Source: Eutreptiella sp. 'Long Island Sound 2002'
Lineage: Eukaryota; Euglenozoa; Euglenophyceae; Eutreptiales; Eutreptiaceae
Direction: 5' to 3'
Length of the DNA stretch: 64,000 bases
Assembly (NCBI GenBank): GCA_964036045.1
Contig: OZ038383.1
Location: forward strand, 112,875,241-112,939,240
Positions 1 to 7,459 of the stretch are shown one piece after another. The notes under the pieces were generated by a model. It searched no databases, had not been told where the DNA came from, and saw only the letters and a program-made list of their open reading frames with translations. Every line of letters begins with the position of its first letter. Positions within the stretch are counted from its first letter, which is position 1. Position numbers and translations under genes: made by a program.

Positions 1-1697
1 AGGTAGAGGGAGCTAAAGGGATCTAAAATGAGGTAAAGGGGGCTAAAAGGAGCTAAAGGGAGCTGAAGGGAGCTAAAGGGAGCTGAAGGGAGCTAAAGGG
101 AGCTGAAGGAATGTGAAGGGAGGTAGAGGGAGCTAAAGGGATCTAAAATGAGGTAAAGGGAGCTAAAGGGAGCTGAAGGGAGCTGAAGGGAGCTAAAGGA
201 AGCTGAAGGGAGCTGAAGGGAGGTAAAGGGAGCTGAAGGGAGCTAAAGGGAGCTAAAGGGAGCTAAAGGGAGCTGAAGGAATGTGAAGGGAGGTAGAGGG
301 AGCTGAAGGGATCTAAAATGAGGTAAAGGGAGCTGAAAGGAGCTAAAGGGAGCTTAAGGGAGCTAAAGGGAGCTGAAGGGAGCTAAAGGGAGCTGAAGGG
401 AGGTATAGGGAGCTGAAGGAATGTGAAGGGAGGTAGAGGGAGCTAAAGGGATCTAAAATGAGGTAAAGGGGGCTAAAAGGAGCTAAAGGGAGCTGAAGGG
501 AGCTAAAGGGAGCTGAAGGGAGCTGAAGGGCGCTGAAGGGAGCTAAAGGGAGCTGAAGGAATGTAAAGGGGGGTAGAGGGAGCTAAAGGGATCTAAAATG
601 AGGTGAGGGGGGCTAAAAGGAGCTAAAGGGAGCTGAAGGGAGCTAAAGGGAGCTGAAGGGAGCTAAAGGGAGCTGAAGGAATGTGAAGGGAGGTAGAGGG
701 AGCTAAAGGGATCTGAAATGAGGTAAAGGGAGCTAAAGGGAGCTAAAGGGAGCTGAAGGGAGCTAGAGGAGGCTGAAGGGAGCTGAAGGGAGCTGAAGGG
801 AGGTAAAGGGAGCTGAAGGAATGTGAAGGGAGGTAGAGGGAGCTAAAGGGATCTAAAATAAGGTAAAGGGGGCTAAAAGGAGCTAAAGGGAGCTGAAGGG
901 AGCTAAAGGGAGCTGAAGGGAGCTAAAAGGGGGCTGAAGGAATGTGAAGGGAGGTAGAGGGAGCTAAAGGGATCTAAAATGAGGTGAAGGGGGCTAAGGG
1001 GAGCTAAAGGGAGCTGAAGGGAGCTAAAGGGAGCTGAAGGGAGGTAAAGGGAGCTGAAGGAATGTGAAGGGACGTAGAGGGAGCTAAAGGGATCTAAAAT
1101 GAGGTAAAGGGGGCTAAAAGGAGCTAAAGGGAGCTGAAGGGAGCTAAAGGGAGCTGAATGGGGCTAAGGGTAGCTGGAGGGAGCTAAAGGGAGCTGAAGG
1201 AATGTGAAGGGAGGTAGAGGGAGCTAAGGGGATCTAAAATGAGGTAAAGGGAACCAAAGGGAGCTAAAGGGAGTTGAAGGGAGCTAAAGGGACCTGAAAG
1301 GAGCTAAAGGGGGCTGGAGGGAGGTAAAGGGAGCTGAAGGAATGTCAAGGGAGGTAGAGGGAGCTAAAGGGATCTAAAATGAGGTAAAGGGGGCTAAAAG
1401 GAGCTAAAGGGAGCTGAAGGGAGCTAAAGGGAGCTGAAGGGAGCTAAAGGGAGCTGAAGGGAGGTAAAGGGAGTTGAAGGAATGTGAAGCGAGGTAGAGG
1501 GAGCTAAAGGGATCTAAAATGAGGTAAAGGGAGCTAAAGGGAGCTAAAGGGAGCTGAAGGGAGCTAAAGGGAGCTGAAGGGAGCTGAAGGGAGCTGAAGG
1601 GAGCTAAAGTGAGCTGAAGGGAGCTAAAGGGAGCTGAAGGAATGTGAAGGGAGGTGGAGGGAGCTAAAGGGATCTAAAATGAGGTAAAGGGAGCTAA
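1..1697. repeat. 10-bp minisatellite, left arm
   Basis: Uninterrupted tandem array of a 10-bp unit, GGGAGCTAAA alternating irregularly with GGGAGCTGAA. A marker block of about six variant units (containing AATGTGAAGG, then AGGTAGAGGG, ATCTAAAATG and AGGTAAAGGG) recurs. Its ATGTGAAGGG element starts near 111, 281, 421, 561, 681, 821, 942, 1062, 1202, 1342, 1482 and 1642, so the higher-order unit is 12-17 monomers long. The array continues beyond the left edge of the window and resumes at 12465 after the retrotransposon. The displayed strand is purine-rich, with an AGCT tetramer in most units. No gene is visible. Confidence 0.97.
1693..1697. repeat. Target-site duplication, left copy
   Basis: GCTAA lies immediately left of the 5' LTR and is repeated at 12465-12469 immediately right of the 3' LTR. 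Removing the element and one copy restores the unbroken 10-bp satellite register. Five bases is the usual length for Ty3/gypsy integrases. Because the target is itself repetitive, a 6-bp duplication cannot be excluded. Confidence 0.85.
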
Positions 1698-2229
1698 AGT
1701 AAGTGCGGCCAGCCCCATCTGCTCAGATTTTCAGACATTCTGTCCAGATTGGCTACATTTTGGTCATTTTCTTTGCTTCGGCGGAATCGCCGCCTCGCAG
1801 CTCAGTCTCAGGATTTGACCTATATATTTCTGATTTGCCGGATCTGATTCCGCGGTCCATTCTCCGTAAATCCGCCGCGTTCCGATCATTTAGCTGAAAT
1901 CGCCATTTGCCGCTGACGCGCGCTCCCGGGCCAGATCGGCCAAATAGTTTTCACAATCGGATTTATTTAAGTCTTTTCAGACAGTTTTGGACACTCAGAT
2001 GTATTTAGAATAATCCGCATCAATTTTCTTCATAGACTGGGATTTTCTGCCGGATAACAATCAGCATGGACCTTGCTTCTGTTGTCGCTGCTCTCGCCTC
2101 CGTTGGTGTTCGAGTATCCGGTTCTACCCCCAATAACAACGTCCAGGGAGACTCCTCGCGTGCCTGCCCCACCGGTCTTGCCGGCCCCGAGCCCTCCGGC
2201 ACAAACATCGACCCAGGGCAGCACTTTCA
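1698..2229 (+). repeat. 5' long terminal repeat
   Basis: Direct repeat of 11933-12464, equal in length, with 5 differences in 532 positions. It ends in CA. The 3' LTR begins with TG just after the polypurine tract, whereas this copy begins AG, so the terminal T appears mutated to A or the boundary is off by one. It should carry the promoter and transcript start for gag-pol. An open frame starting at ATG 2066 runs out of the LTR into the leader in the gag frame. Confidence 0.96.
1821..1828 (+). promoter_or_regulatory. Possible TATA-like element in 5' LTR
   Basis: TATATATT follows GACC in the middle of the LTR and is the only strong TATA-like string there. It is preserved in the 3' LTR at the equivalent position (12056). 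A U3 promoter is expected in this part of an LTR, but the start site cannot be read from sequence alone. If the host is a dinoflagellate, conventional TATA use is doubtful. Confidence 0.3.
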
Positions 2230-2272
2230 TGGTAGCAGAGGCTACCTGAATGTTGTTCCTTTGGTGTCCTAA
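2066..2272 (+). CDS. LTR-initiated short ORF in the gag frame
   Basis: ATG at 2066 inside the 5' LTR opens a 68-codon frame (MDLASVVAALASVGV at its start) that crosses the primer binding site and stops at TAA 2270-2272. It is in the same frame as the long gag ORF, and the frame is open again directly after the TAA up to the gag stop. It may therefore be the true Gag N-terminus broken by one stop, or an upstream ORF. The 3' LTR copy (12301-12489) begins identically and then runs into satellite. No domain is recognised. Expression is unproven. Confidence 0.35.
   Translation: MDLASVVAALASVGVRVSGSTPNNNVQGDSSRACPTGLAGPEPSGTNIDPGQHFHGSRGYLNVVPLVS
2230..2241 (+). other. Primer binding site, tRNA-iMet type
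   Basis: TGGTAGCAGAGG starts immediately after the CA that ends the 5' LTR. It matches the usual primer binding site complementary to the 3' end of eukaryotic initiator methionine tRNA (TGGTA-CAGAG pattern). It would prime minus-strand cDNA synthesis. Placement with no spacer after the LTR is normal for this group. The tRNA of the host was not available for comparison. Confidence 0.85.
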
Positions 2273-2371
2273 CCACAGCTAGCTCCCCAGTACGGCCCCG
2301 TAGACCCCGCCACCTCCGGAGAAGTAACGATTACGTTGCCGTGGTGCTGTGCGAACGAGGCCTTGAGAGGA

Positions 2372-5083
2372 ATGCCTTGCGCAAGCCCAAGCTGCCCAAG
2401 AAGGGCACAAATCAGCAGCTGTGGAGACCCAAATTTTCCAAATCCATCAAGCAGCTGGAATCTCCCAGCCTACGACGATGGCAACGCTCCGGTAGACCTT
2501 ACGGAGCTGGCAGGTACCCACATTCCTCACCAATGTCCAACATTCGAGACCATCGAAGCCGACATTGACGACATTGAGATGGGTGGTCCAGGTGAGGTAC
2601 CTAGCTATAATCGACCAGCCTCTTGGGCACAATTGGACAACCATTTTTCTTCAGAAGTGACCCGTAACCTTCAGAGCCTTGAGGCCCTTTGTCTCTTAGC
2701 CACGTCTAAGCTGATTGGACAAGAAAGAATCGCCTCTGATTTTTTATTCGAATATTCTTTCCTTCTTCAAGAAGAAATTAATTCCAGGATGTGGTGGCGT
2801 TCTCAAGAAGATGACTCTTTTGCCATTTTTTTGCAGATCTGGGAGGCAAGCCCCTTCCCGAAGGAGAAGACCAAGGCACCTGTTGCCGGGCCCTCCCCCC
2901 CTCATCCCCCTGTTTCCATCCGCGACGATCTAGCCGCCGCGGTTGAGGAAGGAATTTTAGAGGCAGCCAGGCAGGCAAGTCTGGAAATTAGGGCTGAAGG
3001 AGCTCCCCAAGTGGACTCCTGGCTGCGGACCACCGAGATCAGCGGTCCGACAGCCTGCTCAGGCCCTTCAGGACACGGTATGTACTGTCCTGCTGACTGC
3101 TCTTGCAGATCCCAGCGAGATACTGAGCTTCAATTGCTCAAAGATCAAATGCAACTCATCATTCAAACGCTGGGAATAAAAGATCTTTTCAAGACGCACA
3201 TGCGATCTGAGGGCGCATCATCGGTGGAACAAGCAACAGAACCGTCGGAGGAGTCGACAGAAATTTTTTCAATTGCTCCTTCGGTGGACTCCAAGACCAC
3301 CGATGCAAGAATCAGCAGGACCAAGCTAAAGGAAAGGGTTACAATCTCTCGATCTCAGAGTAGGACGGCGAAGGCTAGGACTGAGGCTCAGAATGCCAAG
3401 CGAACTGCCTCCCGTACTGCCCCTCCTGCTGCTGATTCCAATGCTTTAGCCCAACTGTTGCTCGCCCAGACCCTCGCCGGAGCTGGTGTGGCGAATGATG
3501 CCGCCAAGGTGTCTGCCATTACGGCCGGTGTTGGGCTGGATTCGCTTCTAAATCCTACCTCATTGCGACTTCGTCAGGTTGCCAAGCAACCGAAGTATAA
3601 TGGGAACCCCAGACGTTGGCCTCAGTTCCAACGGGAATTTAAACTTTGGGTTAAGACTCAAAAACTCCAAGATGATCAGTTCCTGATGGCCCTCTTGGAC
3701 TGCCTTGAGGGAGCGCCGGCCAACACTTGGCTCAGGACCTGGAGTGATCGTGAGGATTCAAGTTCCCCCCTTACCTTTGATGAGGTGTGGGAACAGTTGG
3801 AGGTACGTGGATCCCGGCTGCCAGAGGACCATTACCACCAGATGTTGAAGAATTTTCCTTCATTCTCTCGATTAATCTTGCACGAAGTGCAAGACAAGAG
3901 ACAGCGCTTCTGGAACTTAGTGGAAGAATCTGAACATTCAGGCGAAAAATTTTCTAGTGCCGAGCTGAAAAATCTGATTTTTGACAAGATCCCCTCCGAA
4001 ACTGCCGCCACCCTTCGGAATAAACAATCCGAAGAAAAGGTCAAGACCTGGTGGGCGGAGGTCGAAGGCTTCGATGCCTCGGCCAACAGGTTTTCCGTCA
4101 GGGAATCACTTCAAAAGTGTTCCCCCACGTCGTTTACCAAGGTGAAATTCACTGAAAACACGTGGAAAATCAAGTTTAATGAACACGAGGATCGGGACTT
4201 GTTTGTCCAAGTCCTCAACAGGGGAGTAAGTTTCCACGGCCATCGCCTGAAGGCCGGGAAATGGGTGTTTTCGTTCACCCCGCAGGAACTGTGGGAAGAG
4301 GTTGAGCGGCTCGCTGACGCCGCCAATCAAAATTTCCATGAGGGTCTTGGGGGAAACAAGAATACCCAGCAAAACACCCAAAATGGGGCCCAAAAGGGCA
4401 ACAAAAAGGTGAATGACACCCGGAATGTTCAGGATCACTGTAGCATCTGCCTTCTTTTAGGTTCTACGAACCGAGCTAAGTCGCATTCTACTGGTAATCA
4501 CCGATGGTCTCCTTACGATCACAAGGTGATTGGTGAAAATATCAGTAATCCTCAGAATTCAGACAGGAATGACAGACAGGTGCATGGTGGAAAGGGGGGA
4601 AAAGGTAATCCGAACCCCTCCGGTGGAAAGAAAAATACTGGAGGCCCTGGTGGGTCCCAAGGCACAGGAAATCGGACTCCATCCGGCTCCGGTGGGCAGC
4701 CGCACGGCCAGAAAAGTCCCAATGGCAACGCCGGAGGCGGAAATCGAAATCCAGGCCAAACCCCTCAATCCGGTACAAACAAAGGAAATGCTCCAGGATC
4801 CCAGGTTAAAGGTAAGGGAAATCCTTCTGGGACCCCTTTCTCTGGTAAGGGCAGAGGGCGTGGCGACGGTGGAGGTGCATCATCCGGCGGCCGTGGCCGT
4901 GGACGTGGAAAGGGCAACCATCGTGTGGATCAGGTCTCAGGTGCAGATCAGGTGTCCGATGCGGATCGAGATTACGTTGAAAATGCCTTGAACCCAGCAG
5001 ATGATCCGTTCCAAGATGAGTGGGTCGACGAATCAGGGTGTGTTCACAATGTTAACGCATCCACTGGAGGTCAAAACGCCTAG
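2372..5083 (+). CDS. gag: Gag polyprotein (capsid / nucleocapsid)
   Basis: Structural protein forming the intracellular particle that packages element RNA. The frame is open from 2273; the first in-frame ATG after the TAA at 2270 is 2372 (903 aa). Upstream codons to TTG 2336 and beyond are open but lack ATG, so initiation may lie at ATG 2066 in the LTR if the TAA is bypassed. About 3585-4075 encodes a Ty3-type capsid-like, Trp-rich helical region (YNGNPRRWPQFQREF at its start). About 4437-4500 encodes one Cys/His cluster spaced C-x2-C-x11-H-x4-H, unlike the common CX2CX4HX4C knuckle. About 4580-4920 is Gly/Asn/Lys-rich ending in RG repeats, probably RNA-binding. It ends at UAG 5081, followed by an open pol frame. 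The Gag call is firm from position and composition; mature cleavage sites are unknown. Confidence 0.88.
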   Translation: MPCASPSCPRRAQISSCGDPNFPNPSSSWNLPAYDDGNAPVDLTELAGTHIPHQCPTFETIEADIDDIEMGGPGEVPSYNRPASWAQLDNHFSSEVTRNLQSLEALCLLATSKLIGQERIASDFLFEYSFLLQEEINSRMWWRSQEDDSFAIFLQIWEASPFPKEKTKAPVAGPSPPHPPVSIRDDLAAAVEEGILEAARQASLEIRAEGAPQVDSWLRTTEISGPTACSGPSGHGMYCPADCSCRSQRDTELQLLKDQMQLIIQTLGIKDLFKTHMRSEGASSVEQATEPSEESTEIFSIAPSVDSKTTDARISRTKLKERVTISRSQSRTAKARTEAQNAKRTASRTAPPAADSNALAQLLLAQTLAGAGVANDAAKVSAITAGVGLDSLLNPTSLRLRQVAKQPKYNGNPRRWPQFQREFKLWVKTQKLQDDQFLMALLDCLEGAPANTWLRTWSDREDSSSPLTFDEVWEQLEVRGSRLPEDHYHQMLKNFPSFSRLILHEVQDKRQRFWNLVEESEHSGEKFSSAELKNLIFDKIPSETAATLRNKQSEEKVKTWWAEVEGFDASANRFSVRESLQKCSPTSFTKVKFTENTWKIKFNEHEDRDLFVQVLNRGVSFHGHRLKAGKWVFSFTPQELWEEVERLADAANQNFHEGLGGNKNTQQNTQNGAQKGNKKVNDTRNVQDHCSICLLLGSTNRAKSHSTGNHRWSPYDHKVIGENISNPQNSDRNDRQVHGGKGGKGNPNPSGGKKNTGGPGGSQGTGNRTPSGSGGQPHGQKSPNGNAGGGNRNPGQTPQSGTNKGNAPGSQVKGKGNPSGTPFSGKGRGRGDGGGASSGGRGRGRGKGNHRVDQVSGADQVSDADRDYVENALNPADDPFQDEWVDESGCVHNVNASTGGQNA

Positions 5084-5118
5084 GGGAGCCACGAAAATCG
5101 CCCCTCCCCAGGCGATTT
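5081..5118 (+). promoter_or_regulatory. Putative gag-pol UAG readthrough RNA structure
   Basis: The gag stop UAG (5081-5083) is followed in the same frame by open pol sequence. After an 11-nt spacer, AAATCGCC (5095-5102) pairs perfectly with GGCGATTT (5111-5118), leaving the 8-nt loop CCTCCCCA. Loop bases CTCCCC (5104-5109) are also complementary to GGGGAG (5083-5088), which starts at the G of the stop, so a hairpin/pseudoknot switch is possible. The full pseudoknot has only one nucleotide crossing the 6-bp stem, so the two helices may be alternatives. The layout resembles the UAG-spacer-pseudoknot of murine leukaemia virus, where about 5 percent readthrough makes Gag-Pol. Function here is inferred. 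Confidence 0.65.
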
Positions 5119-7459
5119 CAGGCATGATCCCCAGATTCCATCTCGACCACTACTTGATGTAGGGTCGCTTGTCTCCTCTCCCCTGGATCCGGCAGCGGAT
5201 CCTTCTGTTGTAGTGGACGAGGTTGGTGTACAGTCCAAGCACAGGGCCCGTCAGTTCGTCACAAAGTTGTGGGTTTCTGATTGCAAGGGCAATTTCCACC
5301 TCGCCACTTGTTTGTGTGACAATGGATCAGAGGTAAATCTCCAATCCAACTCTTTCTTACCCGACGACTGCTTACAGGATTCGCTTTATCCTGTTACCCT
5401 CGAGGGAGTTTCTGGACATTCTCTCGCAGGTGGGCAACGCGGTTGTTATATATCAACTCATTTGGTCGCTCATGACCTTTGGGAAGAGCAAAATGTGGAA
5501 GAAGTTGTCCTTAAGGATGACTACTTCTATCGTGCCGACATAAAGTATGATCTTTACTTGGGCCATCCTTGGCTTCGCAAGAACAGGGTAGCGCCCGTAG
5601 GTCATCGGCGTTGTTTTCTGCTGGAGTCAGGTCCCTTGGAGCGTCCTGAATTTCGTTTTTTGCACGCAGGGTTTAAAAGTGCAGAAGAATTTTTGAAGCA
5701 AAAAGTTACACCAAAATTTGGCGAAGATGTCACCATTGCAGAGGTGAATGGGAGTGCCGATTACTCCCGAGAGTTAGAATGTCTTCGTAGGGACTCCCAG
5801 CCACGACGCCCTTCGCGCTGGCACTCTTCATCCTACAGAGTTGTCGACAAATGGCGCGATGCAATTTGTGAATATTTTCATGAACACCATTCCTTTTGGC
5901 CACAGTATGATGCCTTTGCTAACCGTAAGAACAAGCGCTTTGACAAGCACTTTAGTGACGCTTGGACCCATAAATGGGACAAGAAGTTGTGGATTAATCC
6001 TCCGTTTCACTTAATCCAGCAGGTCATCCACAAAATCAAGCACGATAAAACCCAGGCAATTTTAGTTGTGCCCTTGTGGGACGACAAGCCTTGGTTTCAG
6101 GAATTACAAGACATTTGTGTAGATTACATCGAACTTCCCAGGAAGATTAAGCTGTATGCCAGGGACGACACAGGTCCCCTGCCACAGCGGTCCTGGAGTT
6201 CGCTTGCATTCCTAGTGGATGGAAAGCTTTCTGACTCTAATTCTGCTGATTCTGGTACTGATTCCTGTGTTGGGTCTGAATCTGAGGTTGAGCGTGGTAC
6301 TGATGATGAATCTATTTTTTCCGATTTTTGTCCGTCAGATACCCAAGGTGATCCAACGTCCAAAGGATCCGCCTCGTCTCCCTCTTCCCCAATACGATCG
6401 ACATCGAAAAGAATCTTCAGTGCACGGGCGAAGAAAAATTTCAAATCGCGCCGCAAATTCAGAGTTTTTTATGAAAAACCCCCTGTGGAAGCTTTCATAG
6501 ATCCTTTCGAGGAGCTGGATCACGAAGAGAATCTCTGGAATGTCGACACTCGACCCGCCTATCTTCAAGAGGCAGTTGATACGTACCTGTTTAGGGACAT
6601 CCGTAAGAAGATTCTTCCTGCCAAAGCCGAAGAAGTCGCCAAAGTTTTTTCGACAGTAATTCCTGGCGATCAGGTGGACACTGAATTGTGTTCCAAGTCA
6701 AGAGAAAAGATTTTTGAGGAACGGAAGGACACAACCCTTTCGGGGAAGTTGATCAAAGACCCCCCTGTCCGTGGGCAGTTCGGTGAAGCCTTCATCGAGC
6801 TTCGTGAAGGGTACAAGGCGAAGAAACAGCGCCCTTATGAGAACCATGGACACAAACATGAGATCCTCAGAAAAACAATCGAGAGAAATCTCAGGGAATT
6901 TGGTTGGTTTGAGGGTTGTATGACCAGCGAATGGTGCTGTGCACCCTTCACAGTCCCGAAGCCACCGCCTGCAGACCAGAACACCATTGATGGTTGGCGA
7001 ATGGTTGTTGATTTTCGCAATCTCAACGCCGAGGCGAAGGCGGATTCGCACCCCCTGCCCCTCATTGAGGAGGAAATCGCCAAGAGGGCAAGAGGTCGTT
7101 TGTTTTCTGTGCTGGATCTCCGTCACGGCTTTCACCAAATGCCGTTGAGGAAGGACAGCCGACCTCTCACCTGTATGTGCACGCCATGTGGCCCAGTCCA
7201 GTGGACAGTCATGCCCATGGGCCTGAAGAACGCCCCTTCGTTTTTTCAAAGAATGATGGAGGATGTGCTTTTTACAGCTCATCCTGAGCTTCGTGCCTTT
7301 GTGAGTGTGTACATAGATGACATAATCATCGCGACGGAGGGGGAGGGACTGACCGAAGCCGAGCTGGTGGCCCTACATGAGAAGCAGCTGAACCAAGTTT
7401 TGGACATTCTTGACGCCAATCAGCTGATTTGTGGGCCAAAGAAGGGAAAATTATTTTGA
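5084..7459 (+). CDS. pol: Pol, first part: protease, Dam-like domain, RT
   Basis: Continues gag's frame after UAG 5081; no independent ATG is needed if read through (an ORF with GTG at 5213 is within it). Retropepsin-like region about 5240-5630: CDNGSEVN at 5315-5338 at the active-site position (usual D-S/T-G is D-N-G here) and LGHPWL near 5570. A Dam-like methyltransferase domain follows at 5840-6222, then an acidic Ser-rich linker. Reverse transcriptase runs from about 6700: WRMVVDFRNLN, LDLRHGF with the first catalytic Asp at 7115, and YIDD at 7310-7321 (second and third Asp). A TGA at 7457-7459 truncates RT just after the palm; the same frame continues with recognisable RT connection sequence, so this is a nonsense lesion in this copy rather than a natural end. 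Confidence 0.9.
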   Translation, partial: GSHENRPSPGDFRHDPQIPSRPLLDVGSLVSSPLDPAADPSVVVDEVGVQSKHRARQFVTKLWVSDCKGNFHLATCLCDNGSEVNLQSNSFLPDDCLQDSLYPVTLEGVSGHSLAGGQRGCYISTHLVAHDLWEEQNVEEVVLKDDYFYRADIKYDLYLGHPWLRKNRVAPVGHRRCFLLESGPLERPEFRFLHAGFKSAEEFLKQKVTPKFGEDVTIAEVNGSADYSRELECLRRDSQPRRPSRWHSSSYRVVDKWRDAICEYFHEHHSFWPQYDAFANRKNKRFDKHFSDAWTHKWDKKLWINPPFHLIQQVIHKIKHDKTQAILVVPLWDDKPWFQELQDICVDYIELPRKIKLYARDDTGPLPQRSWSSLAFLVDGKLSDSNSADSGTDSCVGSESEVERGTDDESIFSDFCPSDTQGDPTSKGSASSPSSPIRSTSKRIFSARAKKNFKSRRKFRVFYEKPPVEAFIDPFEELDHEENLWNVDTRPAYLQEAVDTYLFRDIRKKILPAKAEEVAKVFSTVIPGDQVDTELCSKSREKIFEERKDTTLSGKLIKDPPVRGQFGEAFIELREGYKAKKQRPYENHGHKHEILRKTIERNLREFGWFEGCMTSEWCCAPFTVPKPPPADQNTIDGWRMVVDFRNLNAEAKADSHPLPLIEEEIAKRARGRLFSVLDLRHGFHQMPLRKDSRPLTCMCTPCGPVQWTVMPMGLKNAPSFFQRMMEDVLFTAHPELRAFVSVYIDDIIIATEGEGLTEAELVALHEKQLNQVLDILDANQLICGPKKGKLF
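5840..6222 (+). other. Dam-like adenine methyltransferase domain in Pol
   Basis: Domain of about 128 residues between protease and RT. In order it shows W..A....F (from 5852), DAFA near 5909, conserved F and W residues, WINPPF (NPPF at 5996-6007), a hydrophobic AILVVP strand, KPWF, an LPRKI element and a final AFLVDG. This order (D-A-x-A-N, W, NPPY/F, LVPxW..WF, GR/PR..F) is that of the phage-type DNA N6-adenine methyltransferase (Dam) family, where the NPPY/F tetrad is motif IV at the catalytic site. Such domains occur in DIRS-type retroelements. An obvious Gly-rich AdoMet motif is not seen, so activity is uncertain; it may bind DNA only. Confidence 0.75.

Noticed and set aside
1703-1897. 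64-codon ORF in the LTR (and the 101-codon version at 11938-12243)
   Set aside because: Differs in length between the two LTRs through a single substitution at 1897/12132, lies in the presumed promoter half, and has no recognisable motif.
2264-2278. Possible 15-nt GT...AG intron removing the TAA at 2270
   Set aside because: Far shorter than normal spliceosomal introns, and an intron in the genomic RNA of a retrotransposon would be lost on reverse transcription.
6698-7282. 194-codon minus-strand ORF opposite RT
   Set aside because: Antisense shadow of a clear RT coding region, with no independent motif.
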